Assembly (NCBI GenBank): GCA_002842285.1
Contig: PHCJ01000012.1
Span: 1-64,000, forward strand
Direction of reading: 5' to 3'
DNA: 64,000 nt
DNA from: Betaproteobacteria bacterium HGW-Betaproteobacteria-22
Lineage (GTDB): Bacteria; Pseudomonadota; Gammaproteobacteria; Burkholderiales; Methylophilaceae
Part shown: piece after piece, positions 46,779-56,710 of the stretch
How positions within the stretch are numbered: position 1 is the stretch's first letter
Layout of the letters: the number at the start of each line of letters is the position of its first letter
Program-made: the position numbers and the translations under genes
Notes under the pieces: generated by a model
Database searches by the model: none
Seen by the model: only the letters and a program-made list of their open reading frames with translations
What the model was told of the DNA's origin: nothing

Positions 46779-47567
46779 ATGAAATTCACCCAAACCTTAA
46801 TTGCAGTTGCGCTGTTATCAATTACCCCGGCAACCTTTGCTGCTGACGCAGTTGCCACTGTCAATGGCAAACAAATCAAGCAATCCATCTACGATCAAAT
46901 TGCAAAAGACTTTACTGCCAGTGGCCAAAAAATTGACGACAACACCAAAAGCGCCATCATAGAAGAGCTCATCAGCTCTGAACTCGTCTATCAGGAAGCG
47001 CAAAAAAACGGCCTAGATAAACAGCCAGAATACCTTGCGCGTGAAGAGTTAGGCCGCCGCAAACTACTGACCAGCTTTTTCATACAAGATTATGTGAAAA
47101 AAAATCCCATTTCAGATGCAGACACCAAAGCAGCTTATGAGCAATATAAAACGGCCTACGGCGAGAAAGAATACAGTGCACGCCATATTTTAGTCAAAAC
47201 GGAAGCCGAAGCAAAAGACATCATTGCGCAACTCAATAAAGGCGGCGACTTTGCTAAAATCGCTAAGGAAAAATCCTTAGACCCGGGCTCTAAGGATAAA
47301 GGCGGCGATTTAGGCTGGTTTTCTCCTGCCACCATGGTCAAACCTTTTAGTGATGTTGTTGCCAACCTGCAAAAAGGCAGCACTTCCACAAGCCCTGTAC
47401 AAACCCAATTTGGCTGGCATATCATCAAGCTGACAGACACACGCGCCGCGCAGCCATTAGCCTACGACAAAGTAAAAGAAGGTTTACAAAAGAACCTTCA
47501 GCAACGTAACCTTGAAAAACTGATGACCAGTTTGCGTAGTAAAGCAAAAGTCGATATCGCAAAATAA
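46779..47567 (+). CDS. Periplasmic peptidyl-prolyl isomerase (parvulin/SurA-like)
   Basis: The 262-residue precursor has a signal peptide (MKFTQTLIAVALLSITPATFA), an N-terminal chaperone-like helical domain, and a PpiC rotamase domain with YSARHILVKTEAEAKDIIAQLNKGGDFAKIAKEKSLDPGSKDKGGDLGWFSPATMVKPF and QTQFGWHIIKL. It would help fold secreted proteins. It ends the yciB operon and is followed by a good terminator. Confidence 0.92.
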   Translation: MKFTQTLIAVALLSITPATFAADAVATVNGKQIKQSIYDQIAKDFTASGQKIDDNTKSAIIEELISSELVYQEAQKNGLDKQPEYLAREELGRRKLLTSFFIQDYVKKNPISDADTKAAYEQYKTAYGEKEYSARHILVKTEAEAKDIIAQLNKGGDFAKIAKEKSLDPGSKDKGGDLGWFSPATMVKPFSDVVANLQKGSTSTSPVQTQFGWHIIKLTDTRAAQPLAYDKVKEGLQKNLQQRNLEKLMTSLRSKAKVDIAK

Positions 47568-47593
47568 TCAGCCATCATCGAAGCGTATCTTTT

Positions 47594-47623
47594 AAAAGCT
47601 CCTGCATACACAGGGGCTTTTTT
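47594..47623 (+). terminator. Rho-independent terminator after ppiC
   Basis: AAAAGCTCCTG and CAGGGGCTTTTTT form a GC-rich stem around CATACA with one mismatch, followed by T residues. It lies 27 bases after the ppiC stop and ends the yciB operon before the Fur site. Confidence 0.85.
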
Positions 47624-47650
47624 ATTCCACAAAAAAAATTTAAATTATGC

Positions 47651-47669
47651 GATAATAAGAATTGTTATC
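47651..47669 (+). promoter_or_regulatory. Fur box before feoA
   Basis: GATAATAAGAATTGTTATC matches the 19-base Fur consensus GATAATGATAATCATTATC at 15 positions, with both outer GATAAT/TTATC parts intact. It ends 28 bases before the feoA ATG. Repression of feoAB by Fur with iron is the standard arrangement. Confidence 0.85.
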
Positions 47670-47697
47670 ATTTATAAAATGCATTTACACTGACTAT

Positions 47698-47925
47698 ATG
47701 CAATTTTTATCTCAACTAAAAGCGGGGCAACGCGCGATTATCTCTGCGATTGAGGCCGATGAATTTTTATTTCATCGCTTATCGGCGCTCGGGTTTCGCG
47801 TAGGCAGACCACTCAGCATTATGCGACAAGCCAACTTTGGCGGTCCGATACAGGTGCGCTTAGGTACTACCGATGTCATACTGCGCGCATCTGAAGCGCA
47901 ACGCATCCACATCAACGCGATTTAG
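47698..47925 (+). CDS. feoA: Ferrous iron transport protein A
   Basis: The 75-residue protein is an SH3-like FeoA domain with LKAGQRAIISAIEADEFLFHRLSALGFRVGRPLSIMRQANFGGPIQVRLGTTDVILRASEAQRIHI. FeoA aids FeoB in Fe2+ uptake. The ATG at 47698 begins the domain; the frame extends back to a TTG inside the Fur box. feoB follows 9 bases later. No feoC was found. Confidence 0.93.
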   Translation: MQFLSQLKAGQRAIISAIEADEFLFHRLSALGFRVGRPLSIMRQANFGGPIQVRLGTTDVILRASEAQRIHINAI

Positions 47926-47934
47926 GTTCAAATA

Positions 47935-49725
47935 ATGAAGCGTATCGCATTACTCGGCATGCCTAACACCGGAAAATCAACGTTATTTAATCGCATTAGT
48001 GGCGCTTCTGCTCGCGTAGGCAACTGGCCGGGCATCACGGTAGACCTGTTAAGCGCAAAAATCCTGCTTGGTGGCCACATCGTAGAACTGATTGACCTAC
48101 CCGGCATATACGATCTACATGGCTTTTCTGAAGATGAGCAAGTGGTACGTCACTTCTTGACGCATAACCCTGTAGATTTGCTGGTCGTACTGCTCAATAG
48201 CACACAAATTGACCGTCAATTATCACTACTGCTACAACTTAAAAAACTAGGCTTTCCCATTGTGCTTGCGCTCAACATGGCAGATGAAGCCAAGCGCGCG
48301 GGCATTACCATCAACACAGAGAGTTTATCAACGGCTTTAGCGTTGCCTGTAATACAGATAAGCGCCAAATATGGAGATGGGCTACCTAAAGTGCTACAAG
48401 CAGCCACTGAAATTATCAACCAGCAACAGGCCAAAACCAACCCGCAGAGTATTGCACTGCTGTTGCAGGAAGAAAATGAAATCGAGCATGAAATGCAGGC
48501 TTTAGTGCAGCGCCACGTGCAAATTCCTGCCACGCTCAATGACGACACCACTGATAAAATTGACAAACTTCTGCTACATAAATGGCTGGGGCTACCGCTA
48601 TTTTTTGGCGCGATGTTTATATTATTCCAACTTATTTTCACGGTGGGCGCCCCCATACAGGAAGGTCTGGCATGGATACTTGATTTATTCCGTGCACAAC
48701 TGCTCGACCCGCTGTTTGCCGGCACGCCTCACTGGCTTAGCGGTTTAATGCTGGATGGCATATATAATGGAGTTGCAACGGTTGCAGCATTTGTGCCGAT
48801 TATTATTCTGTTCTTTCTTGTGATGTCCATGGTGGAAGATAGCGGCTATCTTTCACGTGCCGCGTTTCTGATGGATGCCATCATGGCTAAAATGGGGCTG
48901 GATGGCCGCAGTTTTGTCATGATGCTCATGGGCTTTGGCTGCAATGTCCCTGCAATCATGGGAACACGCATCATGCGCTCGCGCGCAATCCGCCTGCTTA
49001 CCATGCTGGTCATTCCACTCTCACTGTGCTCAGCACGTCTGCAGGTGTTTATCTTTATCATTGCGGCACTATTCGCTCCCAAGCATGCAGCTTTGGCTTT
49101 ATTTGCACTGTATGTGATGAGTTTTTTCACCATGTTTTTAACTGCTGTATTATTCCAAAATCAATACAAAAACACAGAGCCATTTATTCTTGAATTGCCA
49201 CCTTATCGCTTCCCCACATTCAGGCAAATCGTATTGCGCGGATCGCATGAGGTCAAACATTTCTTAAATCGTGCCAGCAAATTTATTATTCTAGGCGTGA
49301 TGCTGGTTTGGTTCCTTTCCAACTTCCCTAGCACAGCAGCGCCTGCCAGCCTGGACACCTACGCAGGAAAAATCGGCCTATTCTTTGCACCGCTGCTAGA
49401 CCCGATAGGGATTAACCATGAACTGGCAATTGCACTTATTTTTGGATTTGTCGCCAAAGAGATTGTGGTAGGTGCGCTTGCTGTCATTTATGGCCTGCAA
49501 GGCGATGCCCTGATGGCACAGATGGCCAGCCAGATTGACTGGGTGCAAGCCATGAGCTTCATGCTCTTCACCCTGATTTACACCCCTTGCCTATCAACGA
49601 TTGCCACTATCAGGAATGAATCAAAAAGCACCGCATTCATGTGGCTATCCATTGCTTGGTCTTTAGCGCTGGCATGGATAGTCAGCTTTGTGTTCTACCA
49701 AAGTGCACGCTATCTGGGCTTTTGA
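47935..49725 (+). CDS. feoB: Ferrous iron transport protein B (compact form)
   Basis: FeoB imports Fe2+ across the inner membrane. The 596-residue protein has a G-protein domain with GMPNTGKST (G1), DLPGIYDLHG (G3) and LNMAD (G4), then membrane gate domains with MGFGCNVPAIMGTRIM and FVAKEIVVGALAVIYG. It is shorter than the 773-residue E. coli protein, mainly in the linker and C-terminal parts, as in other compact FeoB proteins. It forms an operon with feoA under the Fur site. Confidence 0.96.
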   Translation: MKRIALLGMPNTGKSTLFNRISGASARVGNWPGITVDLLSAKILLGGHIVELIDLPGIYDLHGFSEDEQVVRHFLTHNPVDLLVVLLNSTQIDRQLSLLLQLKKLGFPIVLALNMADEAKRAGITINTESLSTALALPVIQISAKYGDGLPKVLQAATEIINQQQAKTNPQSIALLLQEENEIEHEMQALVQRHVQIPATLNDDTTDKIDKLLLHKWLGLPLFFGAMFILFQLIFTVGAPIQEGLAWILDLFRAQLLDPLFAGTPHWLSGLMLDGIYNGVATVAAFVPIIILFFLVMSMVEDSGYLSRAAFLMDAIMAKMGLDGRSFVMMLMGFGCNVPAIMGTRIMRSRAIRLLTMLVIPLSLCSARLQVFIFIIAALFAPKHAALALFALYVMSFFTMFLTAVLFQNQYKNTEPFILELPPYRFPTFRQIVLRGSHEVKHFLNRASKFIILGVMLVWFLSNFPSTAAPASLDTYAGKIGLFFAPLLDPIGINHELAIALIFGFVAKEIVVGALAVIYGLQGDALMAQMASQIDWVQAMSFMLFTLIYTPCLSTIATIRNESKSTAFMWLSIAWSLALAWIVSFVFYQSARYLGF

Positions 49726-49775
49726 GCTTCATCTAAGATGGCGTTTCATGACTCAATCTAAATAGCACCAAAACT

Positions 49776-51032
49776 TTGTCAAATAAAAACACCTCACACA
49801 CAGTCGCCATTATTGGTGGCGGACCTGCTGGCCTCATGGCTGCGGAGGTATTGAGTACCCATAATCTGACTGTACACGTCTATGACGCCATGCCGAGTGT
49901 GGGACGTAAATTCCTGATGGCGGGCAAAGGGGGGATGAATATCACACATGCCGAGCCAGCCGAACAATTCATCACCCGGTATGGCACAAGGCAAGCACAG
50001 CTAAAACCTCTGCTACAGGCGTTTAGCACGACTGCCCTGCGTGAATGGGTGCACAATCTTGGGATTGATACCTTTGTAGGCACATCCGGACGCATATTCC
50101 CTGTCGACATGAAAGCCGCACCATTGCTACGCGCATGGCTACACAGACTCCGTAATACAGGGGTGCAATTTCATATGCGTCATCGATGGCTGGGCTGGGA
50201 TGCCCAAAAAAATCTACGTTTCGAAACGCCGACGGGCATCCTCGCAACCAAGCCTGACACCGTCATTCTGGCGCTGGGTGGTGGTAGCTGGGCAAAGCTA
50301 GGTTCCGACGGTCAATGGATAGCGCTGCTACTGCAGCAAGGCATCACTGCCGCGCCACTTAAGCCTGCTAATTGTGGCTTCAACACACATTGGAGCGACT
50401 ACTTTCAAACACGTTTTGCGGGGACTCCGCTAAAAAACATCGCGATTAAATTTGAAGACACACGCCACATCACGCATGAGAAGTCAGGTGAACTCATGAT
50501 AACTGCGCATGGCGTTGAAGGCAGTCTTATTTATGCCATTTCTGCGCTGCTACGTGACAAAATTGAGGCAGACGGGCATGCGCTGATACATTTGGACTTG
50601 GCTCCAAACAAAGCCGTGGCTGAAATTGTTCGTGAATTAGCTCATCCGCGTGGCTCACGCTCCATGGCAAGTCACCTGCAAAGTCGGCTGAATATCAAAG
50701 GCATAAAATCAGGGCTACTAAGAGAACTAGTCCCCTCAGACGCTTTTGCTGATGCAGTGCAACTAGCTAACGCTATCAAATCACTCCCTGTAAAACTCAC
50801 CTCCACACGCCCTCTGGATGAGTCGATCAGCAGTGCAGGTGGCGTGCAGTTTGAAGACTTAAACAATGCATTGATGCTAAATCGATTACCAGGCGTGTTC
50901 TGCGCTGGGGAAATGCTGGACTGGGAAGCGCCTACTGGGGGTTATCTGCTCACAGCTTGCCTGGCGAGCGGCTACGCAGCAGGCAAAGGTGCACTGGCGT
51001 GGCTACAAAAAAATTCAGGCATTGCATCCTGA
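49776..51032 (+). CDS. BaiN/HI0933-like flavoprotein (TIGR03862-type)
   Basis: The 418-residue protein starts with a dinucleotide fold, VAIIGGGPAGLMAAEVL, continues with GRKFLMAGKGGMNITH, and ends with GVFCAGEMLDWEAPTGGYLLTACLASGYAAG, the HI0933/BaiN pattern. The wording FIT(R)YG..Q....L.AF and GTSGRIFPVDMKAAPLLRAWL fits the TIGR03862 subgroup. It is presumably an FAD enzyme of unknown substrate. The start is TTG at 49776, because an upstream stop excludes longer versions and the GGGPAG motif lies close to the N-terminus. Repeat copy D begins 5 bases after the stop. Confidence 0.87.
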   Translation: MSNKNTSHTVAIIGGGPAGLMAAEVLSTHNLTVHVYDAMPSVGRKFLMAGKGGMNITHAEPAEQFITRYGTRQAQLKPLLQAFSTTALREWVHNLGIDTFVGTSGRIFPVDMKAAPLLRAWLHRLRNTGVQFHMRHRWLGWDAQKNLRFETPTGILATKPDTVILALGGGSWAKLGSDGQWIALLLQQGITAAPLKPANCGFNTHWSDYFQTRFAGTPLKNIAIKFEDTRHITHEKSGELMITAHGVEGSLIYAISALLRDKIEADGHALIHLDLAPNKAVAEIVRELAHPRGSRSMASHLQSRLNIKGIKSGLLRELVPSDAFADAVQLANAIKSLPVKLTSTRPLDESISSAGGVQFEDLNNALMLNRLPGVFCAGEMLDWEAPTGGYLLTACLASGYAAGKGALAWLQKNSGIAS

Positions 51033-51036
51033 ACTT

Positions 51037-51279
51037 AACCCAGATTTTCCATTAGGACTTGCCAGTGACTGACAATCAACACTAAAGCCAACAAGTTGGC
51101 AAGTGTTGCAAAATTGGCAACGCCGCACAGTTTGATGGATTTTTTTCTGCAAAATTCATGATCAATCGTCATGCTATTGACAGAAAATTTGCACAAAAAA
51201 GACGCAGAAATGGGCAAGCTGACATTAAACAAGCTGACATTCAAATAGATGTGAAATCGCCTAATGGAAAATCTGGGTT
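51037..51279 (+). repeat. Dispersed inverted-end element, copy D (long form)
   Basis: The 243-base copy has the best-kept ends: AACCCAGATTTTCCATTAG and CTAATGGAAAATCTGGGTT, 19 bases each and perfectly complementary. The inner segment with ATGATCAATCGTCATGC is present. A local duplication of CAAGCTGACATT near 51218-51243 adds about 15 bases compared with copy C. It lies between convergent genes. Confidence 0.9.
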
Positions 51280-51382
51280 CAACTAAAAATTACGCAGCTT
51301 TCTAATCTCGGTGCAACCGCTACCAGCAGTTGACATCACGCTCGACTACTGATCTGTTTTTCCTTAATTTGAAGCCCGTAGT

Positions 51383-51775
<393 letters not shown>

Positions 51776-51830
51776 TTATTTCTTTTGCCATCAAGGCGAC
51801 TTACCACAACACTCTTTCAACAAAAGAGGC

Positions 51831-53435
51831 TTAACGCTCACGCAACCTAACCGTAATAGGGTAGCGCCTGTCTTTACCAAAACCTCTATCGGTAATACGC
51901 ACACCTATGGGTGACTGGCGGCGTTTATATTCATTACGGTCAATGAGCTGAATCACACGATTGACATCCGCTAAGGCATACCCTCTGGCAACAATATCGG
52001 CACATGACAGATCATCTTCAACATAAGCCTCCATAATAGCGTCTAATACCTCATATGGTGGCAAACTATCTTGATCAAGCTGGTTGGGGCGTAACTCGGC
52101 CGAAGGAGGTCTGGTGATAATCCGCTCTGGAATAACTCGAGAAATGCAATTACGATAATGTGCCAGCTGATAAACCATAGTTTTTGGTACATCTTTTAGC
52201 AAAGCAAAACCGCCTGCCATATCGCCATAAAGTGTACAGTAACCCACCGCCATCTCACTCTTGTTACCCGTTGTGATTACAATACTGCCAAATTTATTGG
52301 AAATTGCCATCAGCAACATACCACGAATGCGTGCCTGCAGGTTTTCTTCTGTCGCATCAAATGGCAAATCACCAAACTGCGGCTTAAGTACTGTCAGATA
52401 ATCATCCAGTAACGCCTTAATCGCCAACTCACTGTATTTCACACCTAATAGCTGCGCCATTTCTCTGGCATCATTCACACTGATGTCTGCGGTAAACTCT
52501 GACGGCATCATCACCGCTTGCACCTTTTCCGCACCCAGCGCATCTACCGCGACAGCCAGCGTTAGCGCAGAATCTATGCCACCCGAAAGCCCGAGCACAA
52601 CACCAGGAAACCCGTTCTTGCTCACATAGTCAGCTAAACCCCGTTTTAACGCACTATACACGGAGGCTTCCAGTGTCAAAGGCTCAGGAATCGCACTAGG
52701 CAAAGGTGTGGCATGATTAAAACCAACAATCCCCAATTGAGGCTCAAACGCATGCAAAGCATGTGTTAAGTCACCTTTTGCGTTCAGCACAAACGAAGCA
52801 CCATCAAACACTAGCTCATCCTGCCCGCCTACCAGGTTAGCGTAAATCAGAGGGAGATGATTCTCAGCCACACGTTCACGCAAAACATCCAAACGTGTAC
52901 GCTGCTTGTTGATATGAAAAGGTGAGGCATTCAATGCAATTAAAAGTTCTGCGCCTGCGGCTTTTGCTAATGCCGATGGGTTCGGCTCCCAAACATCCGC
53001 ACAAATCAATAGGCCGATATATACGCCCTCATGCACAAAAACTAGGGGCTCCGCACCGGCATTGAAATAGCGTTTTTCATCAAAAACACCATAATTTGGC
53101 AACACATGCTTATGATAGGTGGCAACTATTTTGCCATCCTTAAGAATAGAGGCCGCATTAAAGCACTTACGACTCACCTGATGCGGATGCCCCACAATGG
53201 CTGTGACACCTGTCGGCAAGCTTTGAGCCAGGCCGGATAACGCGCGGTGATTCGCCTTTAAAAAATCATCACGCAACAGCAAATCTTCTGGCGGGTAGCC
53301 ACATAATGCCAGCTCAGGCGTCACTAGTAAGGAGGCGCCCAGAGCGTGCGCCTCTATAGCTTGATGAATTATTTTTTCTGAATTGCCAGCCAAGTCTCCG
53401 ACAACACAGTTAATTTGTGCAATGGCAATTTTCAT
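51831..53435 (-). CDS. nadE: Glutamine-dependent NAD+ synthetase
   Basis: NadE amidates deamido-NAD to NAD+. The 534-residue protein has an N-terminal nitrilase-type glutaminase domain with Glu in LLVTPELALCGYPPEDLL, Lys in HKHVLPNYGVF and Cys in LLICADVWEPN, then the ATP-dependent synthetase domain with the P-loop GLSGGIDSALTLAVA and TGNKSEMAVGYCTLYGDMAGG. Order and length are normal. It precedes glnB by about 110 bases on the same strand, so nitrogen state and NAD synthesis may share a transcript. Confidence 0.97.
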   Translation of the reverse strand: MKIAIAQINCVVGDLAGNSEKIIHQAIEAHALGASLLVTPELALCGYPPEDLLLRDDFLKANHRALSGLAQSLPTGVTAIVGHPHQVSRKCFNAASILKDGKIVATYHKHVLPNYGVFDEKRYFNAGAEPLVFVHEGVYIGLLICADVWEPNPSALAKAAGAELLIALNASPFHINKQRTRLDVLRERVAENHLPLIYANLVGGQDELVFDGASFVLNAKGDLTHALHAFEPQLGIVGFNHATPLPSAIPEPLTLEASVYSALKRGLADYVSKNGFPGVVLGLSGGIDSALTLAVAVDALGAEKVQAVMMPSEFTADISVNDAREMAQLLGVKYSELAIKALLDDYLTVLKPQFGDLPFDATEENLQARIRGMLLMAISNKFGSIVITTGNKSEMAVGYCTLYGDMAGGFALLKDVPKTMVYQLAHYRNCISRVIPERIITRPPSAELRPNQLDQDSLPPYEVLDAIMEAYVEDDLSCADIVARGYALADVNRVIQLIDRNEYKRRQSPIGVRITDRGFGKDRRYPITVRLRER

Positions 53436-53471
53436 GGCGATGAACTTGTGTTAACTGTTAACGCAAAAAAT

Positions 53472-54419
53472 TTAATAACTGCCCCCAGCATTTTTAATCA
53501 ATTGAATGATTTCAGTTTGCTGGGATTTAAGTGCATACACCAGAGCAGTCAAACCATACTGGTCTTTGGCTTTAACATTCGCCTGATGATCTAGCAACAG
53601 TTTTACGAGTTCAACACTGCCATTACTTACTGCGATATGCAGTAACGGCGTACCTTCTGAATCAAGATTATTTGCATTAGCTCCTGAAGTTAATAGCAAC
53701 TTAGCCACATCAAGTTTTGATTTCTTAACCGCCCAGGTAAGTGCAGTCCATTTTGAAAAGTCTTTTTGGTCAACCATTGCACCACGGCTCAACAACAACT
53801 CAACCACCGGCACATAACCCTCGCGAGCGGCTATCATCAGCGCAGTAACGCCTAAATTATCACGCATCAGTAAATTTGCCTTGCTGTCCACCAGCACCTT
53901 AACCGTTGCCAGATCACCACTTTTTGCGGCATGCATGAGCACAGTTTTGCCATCATCACTCTTGGCATTGACATCTGCGCCATGTTTAATCAGCAAATCA
54001 AGTGATTGCGAAAATCCGGCAGAGGCAGCCAGACCAAACGCGCTCCAGCCGGCACCATCTCTGGCTGTAAAATCCGCGCCGTTCACCAACAACACTTTCA
54101 GCGACGCTACGTGATTTTTCTTGGCTGCATACATGAGCGCGTTCCACGCATCCTTGTCCTTGGCATTCACGTCTGCGCCTTTGGCAATTAATGCAGCCAC
54201 CACATCGGCCCTATCCTTGCGTGCCGCATACATTAAAGCAGTAACACCGTCCTGATCTTTAACATTGGGGTTGGCACCGCCGGCAATCAATGCATTTACC
54301 GTGGCCACATCGCCCTTTGAGGAGGCGGTAAGGAGGTAAGCAACATCCTCCATGGCAACAGAGGCGCGGCTCGCCAGCAAGCTCAACATCATCGCGCAGA
54401 ACAAGCATTTAAACCACAT
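53472..54419 (-). CDS. Periplasmic ankyrin-repeat protein (long)
   Basis: The 315-residue precursor has a signal peptide (MWFKCLFCAMMLSLLASRASVAM) and about eight ankyrin repeats of 33 residues, each with the D.(D/W)G.TALMYAA...G....V..L...GA(D/N) pattern, for example VNALIAGGANPNVKDQDGVTALMYAARK. Ankyrin proteins bind other proteins; no catalytic part is visible. The frame opens at a GTG (54467) within short tandem repeats, but the ATG at 54419 starts the signal peptide. It lies between nadE and sucD. Confidence 0.85.
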   Translation of the reverse strand: MWFKCLFCAMMLSLLASRASVAMEDVAYLLTASSKGDVATVNALIAGGANPNVKDQDGVTALMYAARKDRADVVAALIAKGADVNAKDKDAWNALMYAAKKNHVASLKVLLVNGADFTARDGAGWSAFGLAASAGFSQSLDLLIKHGADVNAKSDDGKTVLMHAAKSGDLATVKVLVDSKANLLMRDNLGVTALMIAAREGYVPVVELLLSRGAMVDQKDFSKWTALTWAVKKSKLDVAKLLLTSGANANNLDSEGTPLLHIAVSNGSVELVKLLLDHQANVKAKDQYGLTALVYALKSQQTEIIQLIKNAGGSY

Positions 54420-54465
54420 GGATTTCAGCTTCACTACTAAATTCACTTTCACTAAACTCACTTTC

Positions 54466-54499
54466 ACTCTGGTTTAACTTGCACTCTGGTTTAACTTGC
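54466..54499. repeat. 17-bp tandem duplication upstream of the ankyrin gene
   Basis: ACTCTGGTTTAACTTGC occurs twice head to tail at 54466-54482 and 54483-54499. The bases to the left (54430-54465) are a degenerate array of TTCACT and ACTAAA words. Confidence 0.8.
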
Positions 54500-54522
54500 A
54501 CGGAGTTTTACTTTAACCAGAC

Positions 54523-55416
54523 TCAGCCTCTGCTTTTATGGTTTTTCTGTTGTATTGCAGCCAGCACAGCCTCACCCAAACCTGCCGGAGAGCTAGCCAC
54601 CACCGCACCTGCAAGCTCAAGCGCACGAATTTTATCTGCAGCCTTGCCGCTGCCACCTGAAATAATAGCACCCGCATGCCCCATACGTTTGCCTGCCGGT
54701 GCAGTTTGCCCTGCAATATACGCCGCTACCGGCTTTGTGACGTACGCCTTAATGTACTCAGCGGCGGCCTCTTCGTCTGAGCCGCCGATTTCACCCACCA
54801 TAATAATGGCTTCTGTCTCAGGATCAGCCTCAAACATCTGCAGGCAGTCTATAAAGTTAAGTCCTTTAATCGGGTCACCGCCAATGCCCACGCACGTACT
54901 TTGCCCTAGATTCAAGGCGGTTGTCTGGTGCACCGCCTCATAGGTCAGGGTACCGGAACGCGACACCACGCCCACCTTGCCACGCTGATGAATACTGCCG
55001 GGCATAATGCCGATTTTGCACGCATCGGGCGTAATCACACCTGGGCAGTTTGGACCAATCAGCTTGGTGCCATTCGCTTTTAACGCCGCTTTCACATTAA
55101 GCATATCCAACACCGGAATGCCCTCAGTAATGCAGATAATCAATTCAATGCCAGCATCACTGGCTTCAAGAATTGAATCCGCGGCGAATGCAGGCGGCAC
55201 ATAAATCACACTGGCATTGGCACCTGTCGTATTGACTGCCTCACGCATGGTATTAAACACCGGCAGATTCAGGTGCAGTTGACCACCTTTGCCCGGCGTG
55301 ACCCCTCCCACCATTTTTGTACCATAGGCCAACGCCTGTTCGGAGTGAAACGTGCCTTGCTTGCCAGTAAAACCCTGACATAAAACTTTGGTATTTTTAT
55401 GAACTAAGATGCTCAT
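54523..55416 (-). CDS. sucD: Succinyl-CoA synthetase alpha subunit
   Basis: SucD with SucC interconverts succinyl-CoA and succinate with ADP or GDP phosphorylation. The 297-residue protein has the CoA-binding Rossmann start [45 protein letters not shown], and the phosphohistidine loop [14 protein letters not shown], where the His is phosphorylated. It overlaps sucC by 4 bases (ATGA). No 2-oxoglutarate dehydrogenase genes are adjacent. Confidence 0.97.
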   Translation of the reverse strand: MSILVHKNTKVLCQGFTGKQGTFHSEQALAYGTKMVGGVTPGKGGQLHLNLPVFNTMREAVNTTGANASVIYVPPAFAADSILEASDAGIELIICITEGIPVLDMLNVKAALKANGTKLIGPNCPGVITPDACKIGIMPGSIHQRGKVGVVSRSGTLTYEAVHQTTALNLGQSTCVGIGGDPIKGLNFIDCLQMFEADPETEAIIMVGEIGGSDEEAAAEYIKAYVTKPVAAYIAGQTAPAGKRMGHAGAIISGGSGKAADKIRALELAGAVVASSPAGLGEAVLAAIQQKNHKSRG

Positions 55417-56591
55417 GCTGACACCGCCTGACCATTAACTGCCTTAACAGCCTGTTGCGCTGCATCAGTTAAACCATCCGCAGAAATGATATTCAACCCA
55501 CTCTCACGTAACATCTTTTTACCCAAGTCCACATTGGTACCTTCTAAACGCACAATCACAGGAATCTGCATTCCCACTTCCTTTACCGCAGTAATTATGC
55601 CCTCTGCGATTATGTCGCATCGCATGATGCCGCCAAAGATATTGACCAAAATCGCTTTAACGTTGCTATCTGCCAAAATAATTTTAAATGCCTTTGCGAC
55701 TGTTTCGGCAGTCGCCCCACCCCCGACATCCAGGAAATTGGCAGGTGCGCCGCCATGCAGTTTAATTAAATCCATCGTCGCCATCGCAAGTCCCGCACCA
55801 TTCACCATACAGCCAATATTGCCATTCAGTGCAATGTAATTAAGACCTGCATGATGCGCAATCGCCTCTTTACTGTCTTCCTGACTCCAGTCGCGCTGCT
55901 CGGCAAGCGCTTTCTGGCGGTATAAGGCATTATCATCGACACTCATCTTGCAATCCAACGCATAAAGCTTGCCATCCGTTGTCACCACCAGCGGATTAAT
56001 TTCCAGCAAAGCTAAATCGTTTTCCTTAAACAGGCGATATAGCCCTTTAAGCAACCTGGTAAAAGCGCCAATCTGCTCGCCACTTAGATCTAGTTTGAAC
56101 GCTAAATTGCGCGCCTGAAAATCTACTAGGCCATTAAGTGGATCGCATACTTCTTGCAGGATTTTTTCCGGGCTGTTATGCGCAATATCTTCGATATCCA
56201 TGCCGCCGGCAACAGAAGACACCACCACCACCCGCTCCAGCGTACGATCAACCAGCATAGACAGATAAAGCTCACGTGCAATTGGCAAGGTTTCCTCGAT
56301 CAGCACCTGATTCACAGGCTGGCCATAGGGTGCATTTTGATACGTCACCAAAGTTTTTCCCAATAACTCACCCGCAACATCCTGCGCTTCAGTAGCCGAT
56401 CTGACGACTTTTACACCACCAGCCTTACCTCGCCCGCCAGCATGCACTTGCGCCTTGACTACCCACGCGCTACTGGCTATTTCACTGGTGACTACTGCGG
56501 TTTCTTTTGCAACGGCAACAACCTGACCACGTGGCACAGGAATGCCATATTTCTGCAGCAAAGTCTTAGCTTGATATTCATGCAAATTCAT
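55413..56591 (-). CDS. sucC: Succinyl-CoA synthetase beta subunit
   Basis: The 392-residue protein has the ATP-grasp fold with [22 protein letters not shown] at the start, [16 protein letters not shown] near residue 45 and the C-terminal [17 protein letters not shown] and [18 protein letters not shown]. The ATG at 56591 is the family start; the frame extends upstream to 56672. It leads the sucCD pair and is divergent from serB with 119 bases between them. Confidence 0.97.
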   Translation of the reverse strand: MNLHEYQAKTLLQKYGIPVPRGQVVAVAKETAVVTSEIASSAWVVKAQVHAGGRGKAGGVKVVRSATEAQDVAGELLGKTLVTYQNAPYGQPVNQVLIEETLPIARELYLSMLVDRTLERVVVVSSVAGGMDIEDIAHNSPEKILQEVCDPLNGLVDFQARNLAFKLDLSGEQIGAFTRLLKGLYRLFKENDLALLEINPLVVTTDGKLYALDCKMSVDDNALYRQKALAEQRDWSQEDSKEAIAHHAGLNYIALNGNIGCMVNGAGLAMATMDLIKLHGGAPANFLDVGGGATAETVAKAFKIILADSNVKAILVNIFGGIMRCDIIAEGIITAVKEVGMQIPVIVRLEGTNVDLGKKMLRESGLNIISADGLTDAAQQAVKAVNGQAVSA

Positions 56592-56710
56592 AAAATTAAC
56601 TCTAATGACATGGTTATGTGCATTTTCTCGCAATTTGACCATTTGTGCCAGTAAAGTAATACATATTGCCACGTGTATAATGGCTTCTTTTCAACAAAAA
56701 TATCTTACAT

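Noticed and set aside
54460-54500. Short tandem repeats before the ankyrin gene as a CRISPR array
   Set aside because: The 17-bp units are directly joined without spacers and occur only twice.
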